Positions 1-8,600 of a stretch of 18,747 nt of DNA are shown here, in pieces (positions within the stretch are counted from its first letter, which is position 1; every line of letters begins with the position of its first letter). Origin of the DNA: Lachnospiraceae bacterium. GTDB lineage: Bacteria; Bacillota; Clostridia; Lachnospirales; Lachnospiraceae. The DNA is taken from contig JAJQIE010000043.1 in NCBI GenBank assembly GCA_021199395.1, positions 1 to 18,747 of the forward strand, given 5' to 3'. The position numbers were made by a program, and so were the translations under genes. The notes under the pieces were generated by a model, which was not told the DNA's origin, searched no databases, and saw only the letters and a program-made list of their open reading frames with translations.

Positions 1-1660
1 GCTTTGTGCCGATCGGAAGGTTCTGTGAGCAGATGACGTCCACGACGCCGGACGACATGCCCCACCAATAATTGATCGCCTTTGCGGTGTCGTCGTCGTA
101 TTTCCAGATGCCGTCCATGATTGTCCGGATCAGCTTTTCATAAAAGCGTCCCCAGTGGCACAGCGGCATCGCAAGATTCTGCGGGCGGCCGTTTACTATG
201 TGGTAGATACCGAAATAGCGGGAGGCTTCCTCCGGGATTACCATATCCTTGCCGGAAATACAGGCAGGGTTGATACGTCGGATGTCTTCATTGATGTCTA
301 CGTCTTTTTTTGTGGACCATTCCAGGTAGACCTTCGCGCGCGGGTTGATCATTTTCGCGCCGAGCGCAAACGCGTTAATATTGGAAATCGTTCCGAAAAG
401 CGGGTAATCCGCGATATAGGTAAGCCGATTGTTTTCCGCCATTGCGCCCGCGATCGCGCCCATCAGGAATTTCGCTTCATGCATCCGGGCATAATAGGTG
501 CGGATGTAGCGGTGCGAGGTATTCAGCGAGCAGTTCAGTATGCGCACCTCCGGATTCGCGATCGCCGCCTTTACGCTGGCCGCGGCAAAGACCGGGGTGG
601 TCGTGAAAATCAGGTTGCAGCCCTGGCTGATCGCTTCCTGCAGGCAGGAGTCGATCGTCTCAGAGGTAATGCCGCTGTATGCGATTGTGCTCACTTCCTC
701 TGGGAAGGTCTGTTCCAGGTGCAGCCGTCCGAGCTCATGGGAATAGGTCCACGCGGAGGAGCCGGGAGTTTTGTCATAGACAAAGGCGATCTTCAGCCTG
801 GACGGACTGCTTGGGAGCAGGCGGCTCAGCAGGGGCTTTTTCTCCGTCGTCGGATCCATCTTTAATGCTACCTTTTCATCCTCCGTCAGCAGCCGGAACT
901 CTTCCCATGCCTTTGTGATCAGAGATTTCATCTCATCTGTGGTAATATTGTTTACCGCATCGTATCCATACAGGGTAATAAACGCCAGAAAAGCGTCTCC
1001 AGCTGTGATGGGGAGCCTGGCGCCGCCCTTTGCGTGGAATGCGGAGGTAAAACGGGTATAGACGGAGCTGAAATTCAGACGGTCGTCGTCGTCCCACAGT
1101 TCATCCGGCTTCTTCCCGACTGCGGCCTGCAGCTTTGCAAAGCTGCCCTCCTTTGAAAATTCAATATAATTAATCTTAGACAGATTGTAAAAGTCTACAA
1201 ATTCATAATAAATCACGACCTTCTTATCGCCGGTACGTTTTGGAAGGATACGTGTCACCGTTCCGGGGATAGAGATTGCCTCGAAGTATTTCATTACGCT
1301 GACGCGCTTATTACCCTCTTCTACATAGAAGCGGTTCATATATTCCCACGCTTTAATTGGCTCACGGATGCCTTCCTCCGTATGAGCGGTGCTCAGATTC
1401 GCCCATTTAAGGGAGAATTCGGATCCCTCTTCAAGAATCGGCATATAATTGCCCGCGAAAGCACTGCTCCGTCCGCCGTAGCGGGTGCCGACGATCTGGT
1501 CGATCGGGATCTGGACAAGTCCGAGGGAAGCGATCGGAAGAGCCTCTGAGGGCAGAATTTCATCCAGTACCTGGAGTGTGGGGCGTTCGCCGCGCAGCAT
1601 GCGCATCTGGTAATCTCTTTTTCCTGCCTTGTATGCTTTTTTGTAATCCTCCATTGACAT
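1..1660 (-). CDS. BMP-family (nucleoside-binding-like) protein with N-terminal ParB-like segment, 3' end off window
   Basis: I translated this from the reverse strand: 553 codons are open from ATG at 1660 to the window edge, so the C-terminus is missing. The start is fixed by AAGGAGG at 1671-1677 with a 10-nt spacing. Residues 1-40 (MSMEDYKKAYKAGKRDY...) are charged, with no signal peptide or membrane segment, so the protein should be cytosolic. Residues about 47-140 resemble a ParB/sulfiredoxin-like fold: IPIDQI at 51-56, GIREPI at 97-102 and EEGNKRVSV at 114-122. From about residue 288 (RLKIAFVYDK) it reads like a BMP/PnrA periplasmic-binding domain, with HEAKFLMGAIAGAMAE and the later YWWGMSSGVVDV. 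BMP proteins normally bind nucleosides outside the cell for an ABC importer. Without export, this one is more likely an intracellular sensor or regulator, which is inference. It diverges from tdk, which fits a nucleoside theme. The BMP call is fairly sure; the ParB-like call is tentative. Confidence 0.8.
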   Translation of the reverse strand, partial: MSMEDYKKAYKAGKRDYQMRMLRGERPTLQVLDEILPSEALPIASLGLVQIPIDQIVGTRYGGRSSAFAGNYMPILEEGSEFSLKWANLSTAHTEEGIREPIKAWEYMNRFYVEEGNKRVSVMKYFEAISIPGTVTRILPKRTGDKKVVIYYEFVDFYNLSKINYIEFSKEGSFAKLQAAVGKKPDELWDDDDRLNFSSVYTRFTSAFHAKGGARLPITAGDAFLAFITLYGYDAVNNITTDEMKSLITKAWEEFRLLTEDEKVALKMDPTTEKKPLLSRLLPSSPSRLKIAFVYDKTPGSSAWTYSHELGRLHLEQTFPEEVSTIAYSGITSETIDSCLQEAISQGCNLIFTTTPVFAAASVKAAIANPEVRILNCSLNTSHRYIRTYYARMHEAKFLMGAIAGAMAENNRLTYIADYPLFGTISNINAFALGAKMINPRAKVYLEWSTKKDVDINEDIRRINPACISGKDMVIPEEASRYFGIYHIVNGRPQNLAMPLCHWGRFYEKLIRTIMDGIWKYDDDTAKAINYWWGMSSGVVDVICSQNLPIGTK

Positions 1661-1731
1661 ATAAGAAAAACCTCCTTGCTTTTCTTCCGGTTCTTACGGG
1701 TGCGTCTGGTCAAAGGGGTATGCTCACAGGT

Positions 1732-1760
1732 ATTATAAGGTGGCGGGCAGTGGAAATCAA
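1732..1760 (-). promoter_or_regulatory. Sigma-A-type promoter of the BMP-like gene
   Basis: Read on the minus strand, TTGATT (1760-1755) lies 17 nt from a perfect TATAAT (1737-1732). The predicted transcription start near 1725 leaves a leader of about 65 nt before the ATG at 1660. This is a visual match to the consensus only. Confidence 0.65.
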
Positions 1761-1804
1761 GGATAAAATCAGAGACGGAACCGCAGAAAACCATGAATAA
1801 AATC

Positions 1805-1832
1805 ATTTATATTCCGAATTCGGAATATAAAT
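1805..1832. promoter_or_regulatory. Perfect 28-bp palindrome, candidate operator
   Basis: The half-site ATTTATATTCCGAA is followed directly by its exact reverse complement with no spacer (centre between 1818 and 1819). It ends on the first base of the tdk -35 box and lies about 45 bp upstream of the -35 of the divergent BMP-like gene. A palindrome of this length and position fits a dimeric repressor or activator site. A terminator is unlikely because there is no loop. I do not recognise the motif. Confidence 0.7.
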
Positions 1833-1860
1833 TGTTTTTTTGTATATCATATGCTAAAAT
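1832..1860 (+). promoter_or_regulatory. Sigma-A-type extended -10 promoter of tdk
   Basis: TTGTTT (1832-1837), a 17-nt spacer and TAAAAT (1855-1860), preceded by TG at 1852-1853 to give an extended -10. Transcription should start near 1867, leaving a leader of about 30 nt that contains AGGAGG (1884-1889), 8 nt before the ATG. Confidence 0.7.
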
Positions 1861-1897
1861 GGGAGCAATCATCAAGACAATTCAGGAGGCGTGAAAA

Positions 1898-2467
1898 ATG
1901 GCGAAGCTGTATTTTCGTTATGGCGCGATGGGGAGCTCCAAGACCGCCAATGCACTGATGGTTGGATATAATTATTTTGAGAGGGGAAAACGGGCGCTGC
2001 TCGTAAAGCCCAGGCTGGATAACCGGGACGGTGAGGGCGTTATATCGTCCCGCATTGGATTGAAGCAGGACTGCAGCTATGTAGAGAATCTGCTGCGAAT
2101 GACAGCGGAGGAGATCCGGGAGTACGACTGTGTGGTGGTGGATGAGGCTCAGTTCTGTACGAAAGAGCAGATCGAGTTCTTTGTGCATGTCGTAGATGAT
2201 CTGACTGTGCCGGTGATTTGCTATGGACTGCGCACCGATTTCCAGAGAAATCTGTTTCCGGGGAGTATGTGGCTGCTTGCGTGGGCGGACGTGATCGAAG
2301 AGATCAAGACCGTCTGCTGGTGCGGCAAGGCGGCGACCTGCAACGCCCGCTTCAATGCGCAGGGCGAGATGATCACCGAAGGCGATCAGGTAGTCCTCGG
2401 CGCGAACGATAATTACACCGCCCTGTGCCGGAAGCATCACAGGAGAAAAATGCTGCGGCCGATGTGA
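1898..2467 (+). CDS. tdk: Thymidine kinase, type II
   Basis: This 189-aa cytoplasmic enzyme phosphorylates thymidine (and deoxyuridine) with ATP in nucleoside salvage. It shows the full type II (TK1-like) pattern. The Walker A loop GAMGSSKT is at residues 9-16. VVVDEAQF ends at residue 86 and carries the Walker B aspartate and the catalytic glutamate (E83 by position). The YGLRTDFQRNLFPGS segment lies at 109-122. A zinc-binding set is formed by C140 and C142 (CWCG) with C177 and H180 (CRKHH) near the C-terminus. The length is normal for the family. The start is supported by AGGAGG 8 nt upstream. It is a single-gene unit, with its own promoter and a terminator right after it. The BMP-like gene diverges from it, with a palindrome between. 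Confidence 0.96.
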   Translation: MAKLYFRYGAMGSSKTANALMVGYNYFERGKRALLVKPRLDNRDGEGVISSRIGLKQDCSYVENLLRMTAEEIREYDCVVVDEAQFCTKEQIEFFVHVVDDLTVPVICYGLRTDFQRNLFPGSMWLLAWADVIEEIKTVCWCGKAATCNARFNAQGEMITEGDQVVLGANDNYTALCRKHHRRKMLRPM

Positions 2468-2498
2468 CAGGTTATAGTAAAAAAATCACACTTGGACA

Positions 2499-2532
2499 AA
2501 AAAAGAACCACTGAAAAAGGCGGTTCTTTTTT
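2499..2532 (+). terminator. Rho-independent terminator of tdk
   Basis: The arms AAAAAAGAACC (2499-2509) and GGTTCTTTTTT (2522-2532) pair over 11 bp around a 12-nt loop, and the right arm supplies the U-tract. It lies 32 nt after the tdk stop. The A-rich left arm could let it work weakly in both directions. It separates tdk from the phosphorylase gene. Confidence 0.85.
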
Positions 2533-2583
2533 ATATGCTTTTCTATATGAAAAAATGCCCATTTCATGAAAATGAGGCGGATG

Positions 2584-2611
2584 GTAACTGGCCAGGTATC
2601 TTTACAGTTAC
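2584..2611. promoter_or_regulatory. Inverted repeat upstream of the phosphorylase operon
   Basis: GTAACTG (2584-2590) and CAGTTAC (2605-2611) are perfect 7-bp arms, 14 nt apart, centred about 63 bp before the phosphorylase start codon. It could be an operator or a leader hairpin. I found no convincing -35/-10 pair between the tdk terminator and 2661; the best is a weak TATATG near 2544. Confidence 0.35.
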
Positions 2612-2660
2612 GGCGAATGTCACTGTTCAGGGCGAAGTTTGGGTATGGAAGAGGTGGCGT

Positions 2661-5624
2661 ATGAGATATGAATATTTGGACGATCATGGAACCTTTCGGC
2701 TGCGAAAGCCGGACAGCGTCAGCTGTCTGTATTTTCCGATTGCGGGGGAAGGCGGCCTGAAAGGAGCGATTACACCAAAGCTTGGAGGAGATTTAAAGGC
2801 GGATCAGAACACCTTTGTTTTTCAGCCGGTGAGCGCGGAGGATCTGGCGGAATCAAAGGCGGGCAGGAATTTCTGGTGCGTGACAGACGATGGCCTTTGC
2901 TGGTCGGCGGCGGGTAATTCCGCGGCAGCAGAGATAGAGCGTTTTTTGAGGCCTGGGGCTCCTGCGGAGGACGCAGGGAATACGGATAAGGCAGACAGAT
3001 CGGCTGAGAGCGAATCAGAGGTTCCGGATAAGGCAGACGGATCGGCTGAGAGCGAATCAGAGGTTACGGCGGGACCGATGTGGCAGTGTGTTACCCGCAA
3101 AGAGAGACGGACAGGGCTGATGGCGCGGATTACGAATTTTGTACCGGTGCGCGATGCTTTTTCGGAGATGATGGTTGTACAGATTGAGAATACCGGTGAT
3201 GAAACCGTGCGTTTTTCTCCGATTGCGGCGGTTCCGCTCTACGCGCGAAGCGCGGACAATATACGTGATCACAGGCATGTCACGAGTCTGCTTCATCGGA
3301 TTTACACAACGGAGCACGGCGTTTTTGTGCGGCCAACGCTTACGTTTGATGAACGCGGGCATCAGGTGAATACGAAGACCTATTTTGTGACAGGCTGCGA
3401 CGGCGATGGCCGGAAGCCGACCGGATTTTGTCCGATACTGGAGGATTTTGTCGGCGAGGGCGGGAGTCTGCTGTGGCCGGAAAGGGTCGTGCGCAATCTG
3501 CCGTTTGAGAAGCCGGGGCAGGAATACGCCGGATATGAGGCCATTGGGGCAATGCGGTTCGCGGATGTGACACTCAGGCCGGGTGAGAAAGCATCGTTCC
3601 TGATCCGGATTGGAGTGGACGAGTGTGATTTGAGTGAGAAGGAGATCGGCGAGCACGCTGCGCCGCCCGGCTCCATCAAGGAGGCGGAGGATGCGCTCAG
3701 GGAGACGAAGGAATACTGGAACAGCCGGATCAATGTCCGGCTAAAGACCGGAAATGCGGAATTTGACCACTGGATGTACTGGGTGACATTTCAGCCGATC
3801 CTGCGGCGCATTTATGGATGCTCGTTTCTGCCGCATCATGACTATGGGAAAGGCGGCCGCGGCTGGAGGGATCTCTGGCAGGACTGCCTGGCGCTTTTGA
3901 TTATGAATCCGGATGGAGTACGCCAGATGATCCTGGACAATTGTGGCGGTGTGCGCATGGACGGCACCAACGCGACGATTATCGGCAGCCGTCCGGGAGA
4001 ATTTATCGCGGACCGCAACAATATCACACGCGTATGGATGGATCACGGCTTCTGGCCATTATTTACTGTGAAGTTTTACATTGATCAGACGGGAGACTAC
4101 TCCGTGCTGCTGAAGGAATGCTCTTACTTCAAAGACCGTCAGGAGATGCGCGGGACGGCGACGGATGACACAGTTTCTGTGGTACAGCGGCGGCAGGCGG
4201 CAGGCGACACAGATCCGGAGACAAAACCGCGGACAGCGACAGATGATACCGCTCTGGAGGTACAGCGGCGGCCGGTTTTGCGGAACCGGAATGGAGAGAT
4301 TCATACCGGCACGGTACTGGAGCATCTTCTGGTGCAGAACCTGACGGCGTTTTATGAGACTGGCGGGCATGGCCATATGCGGCTGCGCGGGGCGGATTGG
4401 AACGATGCGCTTGACATGGCGTCCGACAGGGGAGAGAGCGTGGCGTTTACCGCGGCCTACGCGATGAACCTGGAAACACTGTCCGAACTTCTTTTATGGC
4501 TGAAAGAAAAAACGGGTATGACGCAGCTGGAAATCGCGCGGGAGATGGAAATACTTTTTACGGCGGCGGAGCGCTTTACGCGGTCGGAGCCGGATAAAGC
4601 AAAAGGCATTTCCCGGCAGAGCGTTTTAAAGACCTATTGTGCTTCCTGCTATCCGAGGGTCTCCGGACGCAGCGTCTTTCTCGATACGGAATATGCGGCG
4701 GACGTACTCAAAAGGATGGCGGATCAGATACGCGGACATATCCGTGAGACAGAATGGCTGCAGGATCAGGGATGCGGGTGGTTCAACAGCTATTATGACA
4801 ATCACGGGAATGCGGTGGAGTGTGTGCCGTCTGTGAGAAAGGCCGCGGAACCCCGTATGATGCTGACCGGCCAGGTGTTCACAGTCATGTCGCGAACCGC
4901 CACAGAGGAGCAGACGAAACAGATTGTGCAGGCCGCGGACCGGTGGCTTTATAAAAAAGAATTGGGCGGCTATCGGCTGAATACGGATTTTAAAGAAGTA
5001 AAAACGGATCTTGGGTGGATGTTTGGATTTGCCTACGGGCACAAGGAGAACGGAGCTGTTTTTTCCCACATGGCGGTGATGTATGGGAACGCATTGTATC
5101 GAAGGGGATTTGTAAAAGAGGGATACAAAGCGCTTTACAGCCTGTTTGAGCAGGCATCCGATTTTGAGGTGAGCCGCATTTATCCGGGTATCCCGGAATA
5201 CTTTAATGACCGCGGGCGTGGGATGTATCATTATCTGACCGGTGCGGCCAGCTGGATGATGATGACGGTTGTCACGCAGATGTTTGGCGTAAGAGGCGAT
5301 TACGGGGATCTGCTGCTGGAGCCAAAGCTTGTGCGGGAGCAGTTTGACGATTCCGGGATGGCAGGGATTCAGACAGAGTTTGCGCACAAAAGCTGGAACA
5401 TCCATTACTGCAACCGGAAACGTCTGGATTATGGCGAATATGTAATCGAAAAGGTGTGGGTCAACGGCCGCGCGCAGAAGCTTCAGGGGGGCGGTAAATG
5501 GTACCGGATACCAAAGGAAGAAATGGCAGGTCTGCCGGACGAGGGTCTGGTATCGGTAGATGTGGAGCTGGGAGCGGGGACATCTGACCTCGCTCCCATC
5601 CCGGACAGCAGAGAGACGAAATGA
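2661..5624 (+). CDS. GH94-like glycoside phosphorylase (phosphorylase 1)
   Basis: A 987-aa cytoplasmic protein without a signal peptide, of the clan holding cellobiose-type phosphorylases (GH94, with GH149/GH161 as relatives). These cleave a beta-glucoside with phosphate to give alpha-glucose 1-phosphate. I chose ATG 2661 over an in-frame ATG at 2535 because MRYEYLDDHGTFRLRKPD resembles the GH94 N-terminus, GAGGTGG lies just upstream, and 2535 abuts the tdk terminator. The N-terminal half is a beta-sandwich-like region. The barrel begins near residue 370 (WMYWVTFQPI). GGRGWRDLWQD and RLRGADWNDALD (D579, D582) match the GH94 catalytic segment. The late motifs KENGAVFSHMAVMYGNAL and GAASWMMM are also typical. 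It carries two low-complexity duplicated inserts, at about residues 108-136 and 499-537. Its stop nearly touches the next gene's ribosome binding site, so the two are co-translated. The family is likely; the substrate is unknown. Confidence 0.85.
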   Translation: MRYEYLDDHGTFRLRKPDSVSCLYFPIAGEGGLKGAITPKLGGDLKADQNTFVFQPVSAEDLAESKAGRNFWCVTDDGLCWSAAGNSAAAEIERFLRPGAPAEDAGNTDKADRSAESESEVPDKADGSAESESEVTAGPMWQCVTRKERRTGLMARITNFVPVRDAFSEMMVVQIENTGDETVRFSPIAAVPLYARSADNIRDHRHVTSLLHRIYTTEHGVFVRPTLTFDERGHQVNTKTYFVTGCDGDGRKPTGFCPILEDFVGEGGSLLWPERVVRNLPFEKPGQEYAGYEAIGAMRFADVTLRPGEKASFLIRIGVDECDLSEKEIGEHAAPPGSIKEAEDALRETKEYWNSRINVRLKTGNAEFDHWMYWVTFQPILRRIYGCSFLPHHDYGKGGRGWRDLWQDCLALLIMNPDGVRQMILDNCGGVRMDGTNATIIGSRPGEFIADRNNITRVWMDHGFWPLFTVKFYIDQTGDYSVLLKECSYFKDRQEMRGTATDDTVSVVQRRQAAGDTDPETKPRTATDDTALEVQRRPVLRNRNGEIHTGTVLEHLLVQNLTAFYETGGHGHMRLRGADWNDALDMASDRGESVAFTAAYAMNLETLSELLLWLKEKTGMTQLEIAREMEILFTAAERFTRSEPDKAKGISRQSVLKTYCASCYPRVSGRSVFLDTEYAADVLKRMADQIRGHIRETEWLQDQGCGWFNSYYDNHGNAVECVPSVRKAAEPRMMLTGQVFTVMSRTATEEQTKQIVQAADRWLYKKELGGYRLNTDFKEVKTDLGWMFGFAYGHKENGAVFSHMAVMYGNALYRRGFVKEGYKALYSLFEQASDFEVSRIYPGIPEYFNDRGRGMYHYLTGAASWMMMTVVTQMFGVRGDYGDLLLEPKLVREQFDDSGMAGIQTEFAHKSWNIHYCNRKRLDYGEYVIEKVWVNGRAQKLQGGGKWYRIPKEEMAGLPDEGLVSVDVELGAGTSDLAPIPDSRETK
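2983..3066 (+). repeat. 42-bp in-frame tandem duplication in phosphorylase 1
   Basis: Units 2983-3024 and 3025-3066 differ at only 2 of 42 bases. Each encodes 14 residues, DKADRSAESESEVP and DKADGSAESESEVT, in an acidic, Ser/Glu-rich and probably disordered stretch. The near identity points to a recent duplication. Confidence 0.95.
4155..4271 (+). repeat. 78-nt period imperfect repeat in phosphorylase 1
   Basis: The segments 4155-4193 and 4233-4271 encode TATDDTVSVVQRR and TATDDTALEVQRR with a 26-residue period. The segment between them is polar (QAAGDTDPETKPR). The repeat lies inside the catalytic barrel region, about 40 residues before the DWND motif, so it should form a surface loop. Confidence 0.85.
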
Positions 5625-5634
5625 GGAGGAGAGC

Positions 5635-8600
5635 ATGAGCAGAAAAGCAGAGGCATATGTGATACAGAATTATGGGAAAAAGCCAACGTTCGCGAGTTTT
5701 TTGCCGGGTATCAGCGGGATCCGGGGGATACCGCTCTGGTGCTATTATGTCAACCGGGGCCAGTGCATGGTGATCTTTGGCGCTGAGAATAAGGACAAGG
5801 CAATCATGGAATTTTTCCCGGCTCAGGACGCGTACCAGAACGTGAAGCGCACGGGATTCCGCACGTTTCTGCGGGTGAACGGAGCGTTTACAGAACCGTT
5901 CGCGGATGAGGGCAGACCCCATGAAATGCGGATTTACAAAAACAGCCTGGAGATTGCGCAGACAGCGTCGGGGCTGCGCACAGAGGCCTCCTATTTTACG
6001 CTGCCAAATGAAGAAATCGGGGCGCTGGTGCGCGCGGTGACGGTGACATTTGAAGGCGGTGACGCTTCATCCGTCGGCTCCGTTTCGACTGCAAACATGG
6101 ATGTAAAGAAAGCGGACGCCGCCGATACAAAGGCAACAGAGCCCGGAAAGAGCGCACAGGCCGAAGACGTCATAGAGCTGGAGCTTCTCGACGGAATGCC
6201 GGCGGTGGTACCCTATGGTCTTTCCATAGAAATGACCAAGATGATGAAAGAGCTTTCCGTGGCATGGATGGAGTCGGAGGTCGTCGACGACGGCATCAGC
6301 TGCTATCGGGTACGGGCAAGCATGGGAGATTCCGCGGTCGTGCGCGCGGTGGAGGGCGCGAATTTCTCCATCGGGACGACCCCGGACGGGACACGCGTTA
6401 CGGCTGTGGCCGACCCGCAGGCTGTGTTTGCTTACGACAGTTCACTGGGAGACCCCGTGGTATTCGCAAATGAGGGCCTGGACGGGGTAAACGCCCGGCC
6501 GCAGATGCGGCAGAACCGTTTCCCATGCAGCTTTTTCGGGATAAAAAAGACGCTGCATAAGGGAGAGTCGCTGACATTATATGAGGTGATCGGGCAGGCG
6601 GAGCAGATGAAGGAGCTGCGCGCCTTTGGAGAAAAGAAGCTTGACGCGGCGTATTTTACGGAAAAAAGAGAGACGGCGATCCGCCTTGGTGAAGACCTGG
6701 GAGCGCATATGGACTGTCACACCGCGGATCCGGTATTTGATGAGTATTGCAGGTATACCTTTATGGATAATGCGCTGCGCGGCGGTGTGCCGGTGCTGCT
6801 CGGCGGACTGGAGGAACCGTGTGACCGGAAGACGCCTCTTTCAGATGACGCGCCTTTGGCCAACAGCGATCGGAAGAAGAACCAGAAGGGCGCAGGCGCG
6901 AAGGTCTTTTATGTATATTCGAGAAAGCACGGCGATCTGGAGCGGGACTACAATTATTTTTCCATGATGCCGGAATTTTATTCGCAGGGGAACGGCAATT
7001 TCCGCGATGTGAATCAGAACCGCCGCTGCGACCCGCTGTTTTTCCCGTTTGTGGGTGATTTTAACGTGCGAACCTTCTATTCGCTGCTGCAGCCGGACGG
7101 CTACAACCCGCTCGGAGTGGAAAAGATCACCTATGAGCTGGACAAAGCGGCCTGCCCGGAGCTGTTTCCGGAAGCGCGCTCATGCGCCGACAGTCCGGAG
7201 AAAAACAGCCTTCCGGATTCAGGAGAAACATTTACCTTTACGCCGGGAAGCCTGTATCGGATGCTGTCGAAAAAGGAATCGGGCGAGAATCTAGAACGTG
7301 TCCTGAACCGCTGCATTTTCCTCGCGACGCCGCTCGTGAACGGCAAATTCGGGGAGGGCTACTGGACGGATCACTGGACCTACAATCTGGATCTGATCGA
7401 AAATTACCTGCGGGTATTCCCGGAAAAAGAGGAGGAGCTGCTCTATACGCCGGAATGTACCTGGTTCCGGCCGCAGGCGGGCGTGCTGGAGCGGAGGAAA
7501 CGGTACGAAAAGACCGAACAGGGAATCCGCCAGTATCACTCTCTTGTAGAAGTGCCGCTTCGCAATGCTTCGGCGGATATCCCGTCGGAAGGGCGGGATG
7601 GCCGCCCGGCGAAGGAGGAACGCGCCGTCCATCCGGAGAACGATCTGCTGCTCTGCGACGACTATGGAACAGGCCGCGTGATCCACGCGACCATCATGGA
7701 AAAGCTTCTGATGCTCTGCCTGACCAAATTTGCCGCATTAGATGTCTGCGGCATGGGTATTGAGATGGAAGGCGGCAAACCGGGCTGGTATGACGCGCTC
7801 AATGGCCTTCCGGGACTTTTAGGCTCCTCGGTCTGCGAGCTTGGCGAGCTTTCCCGCAATCTGGAATATACGATCCGTTCTCTGAAAAAGTATGGGCGGG
7901 ATGTGGAGACGCTTGCGGAGCTTGCGGAGTTTTTTGAAGCGGTTCACGAAATCGCGCATGAGGAAAAGGAGGATCTGCTCGCGCCGGGAGAGAGCATCTC
8001 ATTCTGGAACCGCGTCAACGACGCAAAAGAAGCATACCATGCGAAGCTTTACAGCGGAGTGAGCGGCAAAAAGGTGAGCCTGAAAGCGGAAAATCTGGTG
8101 CCGGCACTGGAAGAATGGCTGCTATTGGTCAATGCCGGGCTCAGAAAGGCGACGGAAGCCGGAGACGGAATATGCCCGTCTTACTTCTATTATAATGTGA
8201 CGGCGTATGAGGAGAGCGAGAAGGGGATTCTTCCGACCCATTTTGAACAGGTGAGTCTTCCGCGCTTCCTGGAGGGACCGGTGCATGCTCTGAGGCTTTC
8301 ATCTCCAGAGGCCGAAAAGAAAAAGCTTTATGGCCGCATAAAGGAAAGCGCACTGTATGATAAAAAGCTTTCCATGTATAAGGTCAATGAGCCGCTCGCG
8401 GGCAGCTCCTTTGAACTCGGCCGCTGCAGAGCATTCACGCCGGGCTGGCTGGAAAACGAGTCCATCTGGCTGCACATGGAATATAAGTATCTGCTGGAGC
8501 TTTTAAAATCCGGTCTTTATGAGGAATTTTTCCGGGATCTGCATGCGGCGGCGATACCCTTCCTGAACCCGGAGGTGTATGGCAGGAGCACCTATGAGAA

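Noticed and set aside
155..865. 236-aa open frame on the plus strand
   Set aside because: It is antisense to the BMP-like gene, whose minus-strand translation shows coherent family motifs and a good ribosome binding site.
1393..1806. 137-aa open frame on the minus strand
   Set aside because: It is out of frame with the BMP-like gene and starts upstream of its predicted promoter; the peptide is Arg/Ser-rich without motifs.
4626..5636. 336-aa open frame on the minus strand
   Set aside because: It lies wholly antisense to phosphorylase 1, has no ribosome binding site and no recognisable motif. Long antisense frames are common opposite GC-rich genes.
7182..7763. 193-aa open frame on the plus strand
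   Set aside because: It is a shifted frame inside phosphorylase 2; I saw no family motif, and the main frame stays open without a frameshift.
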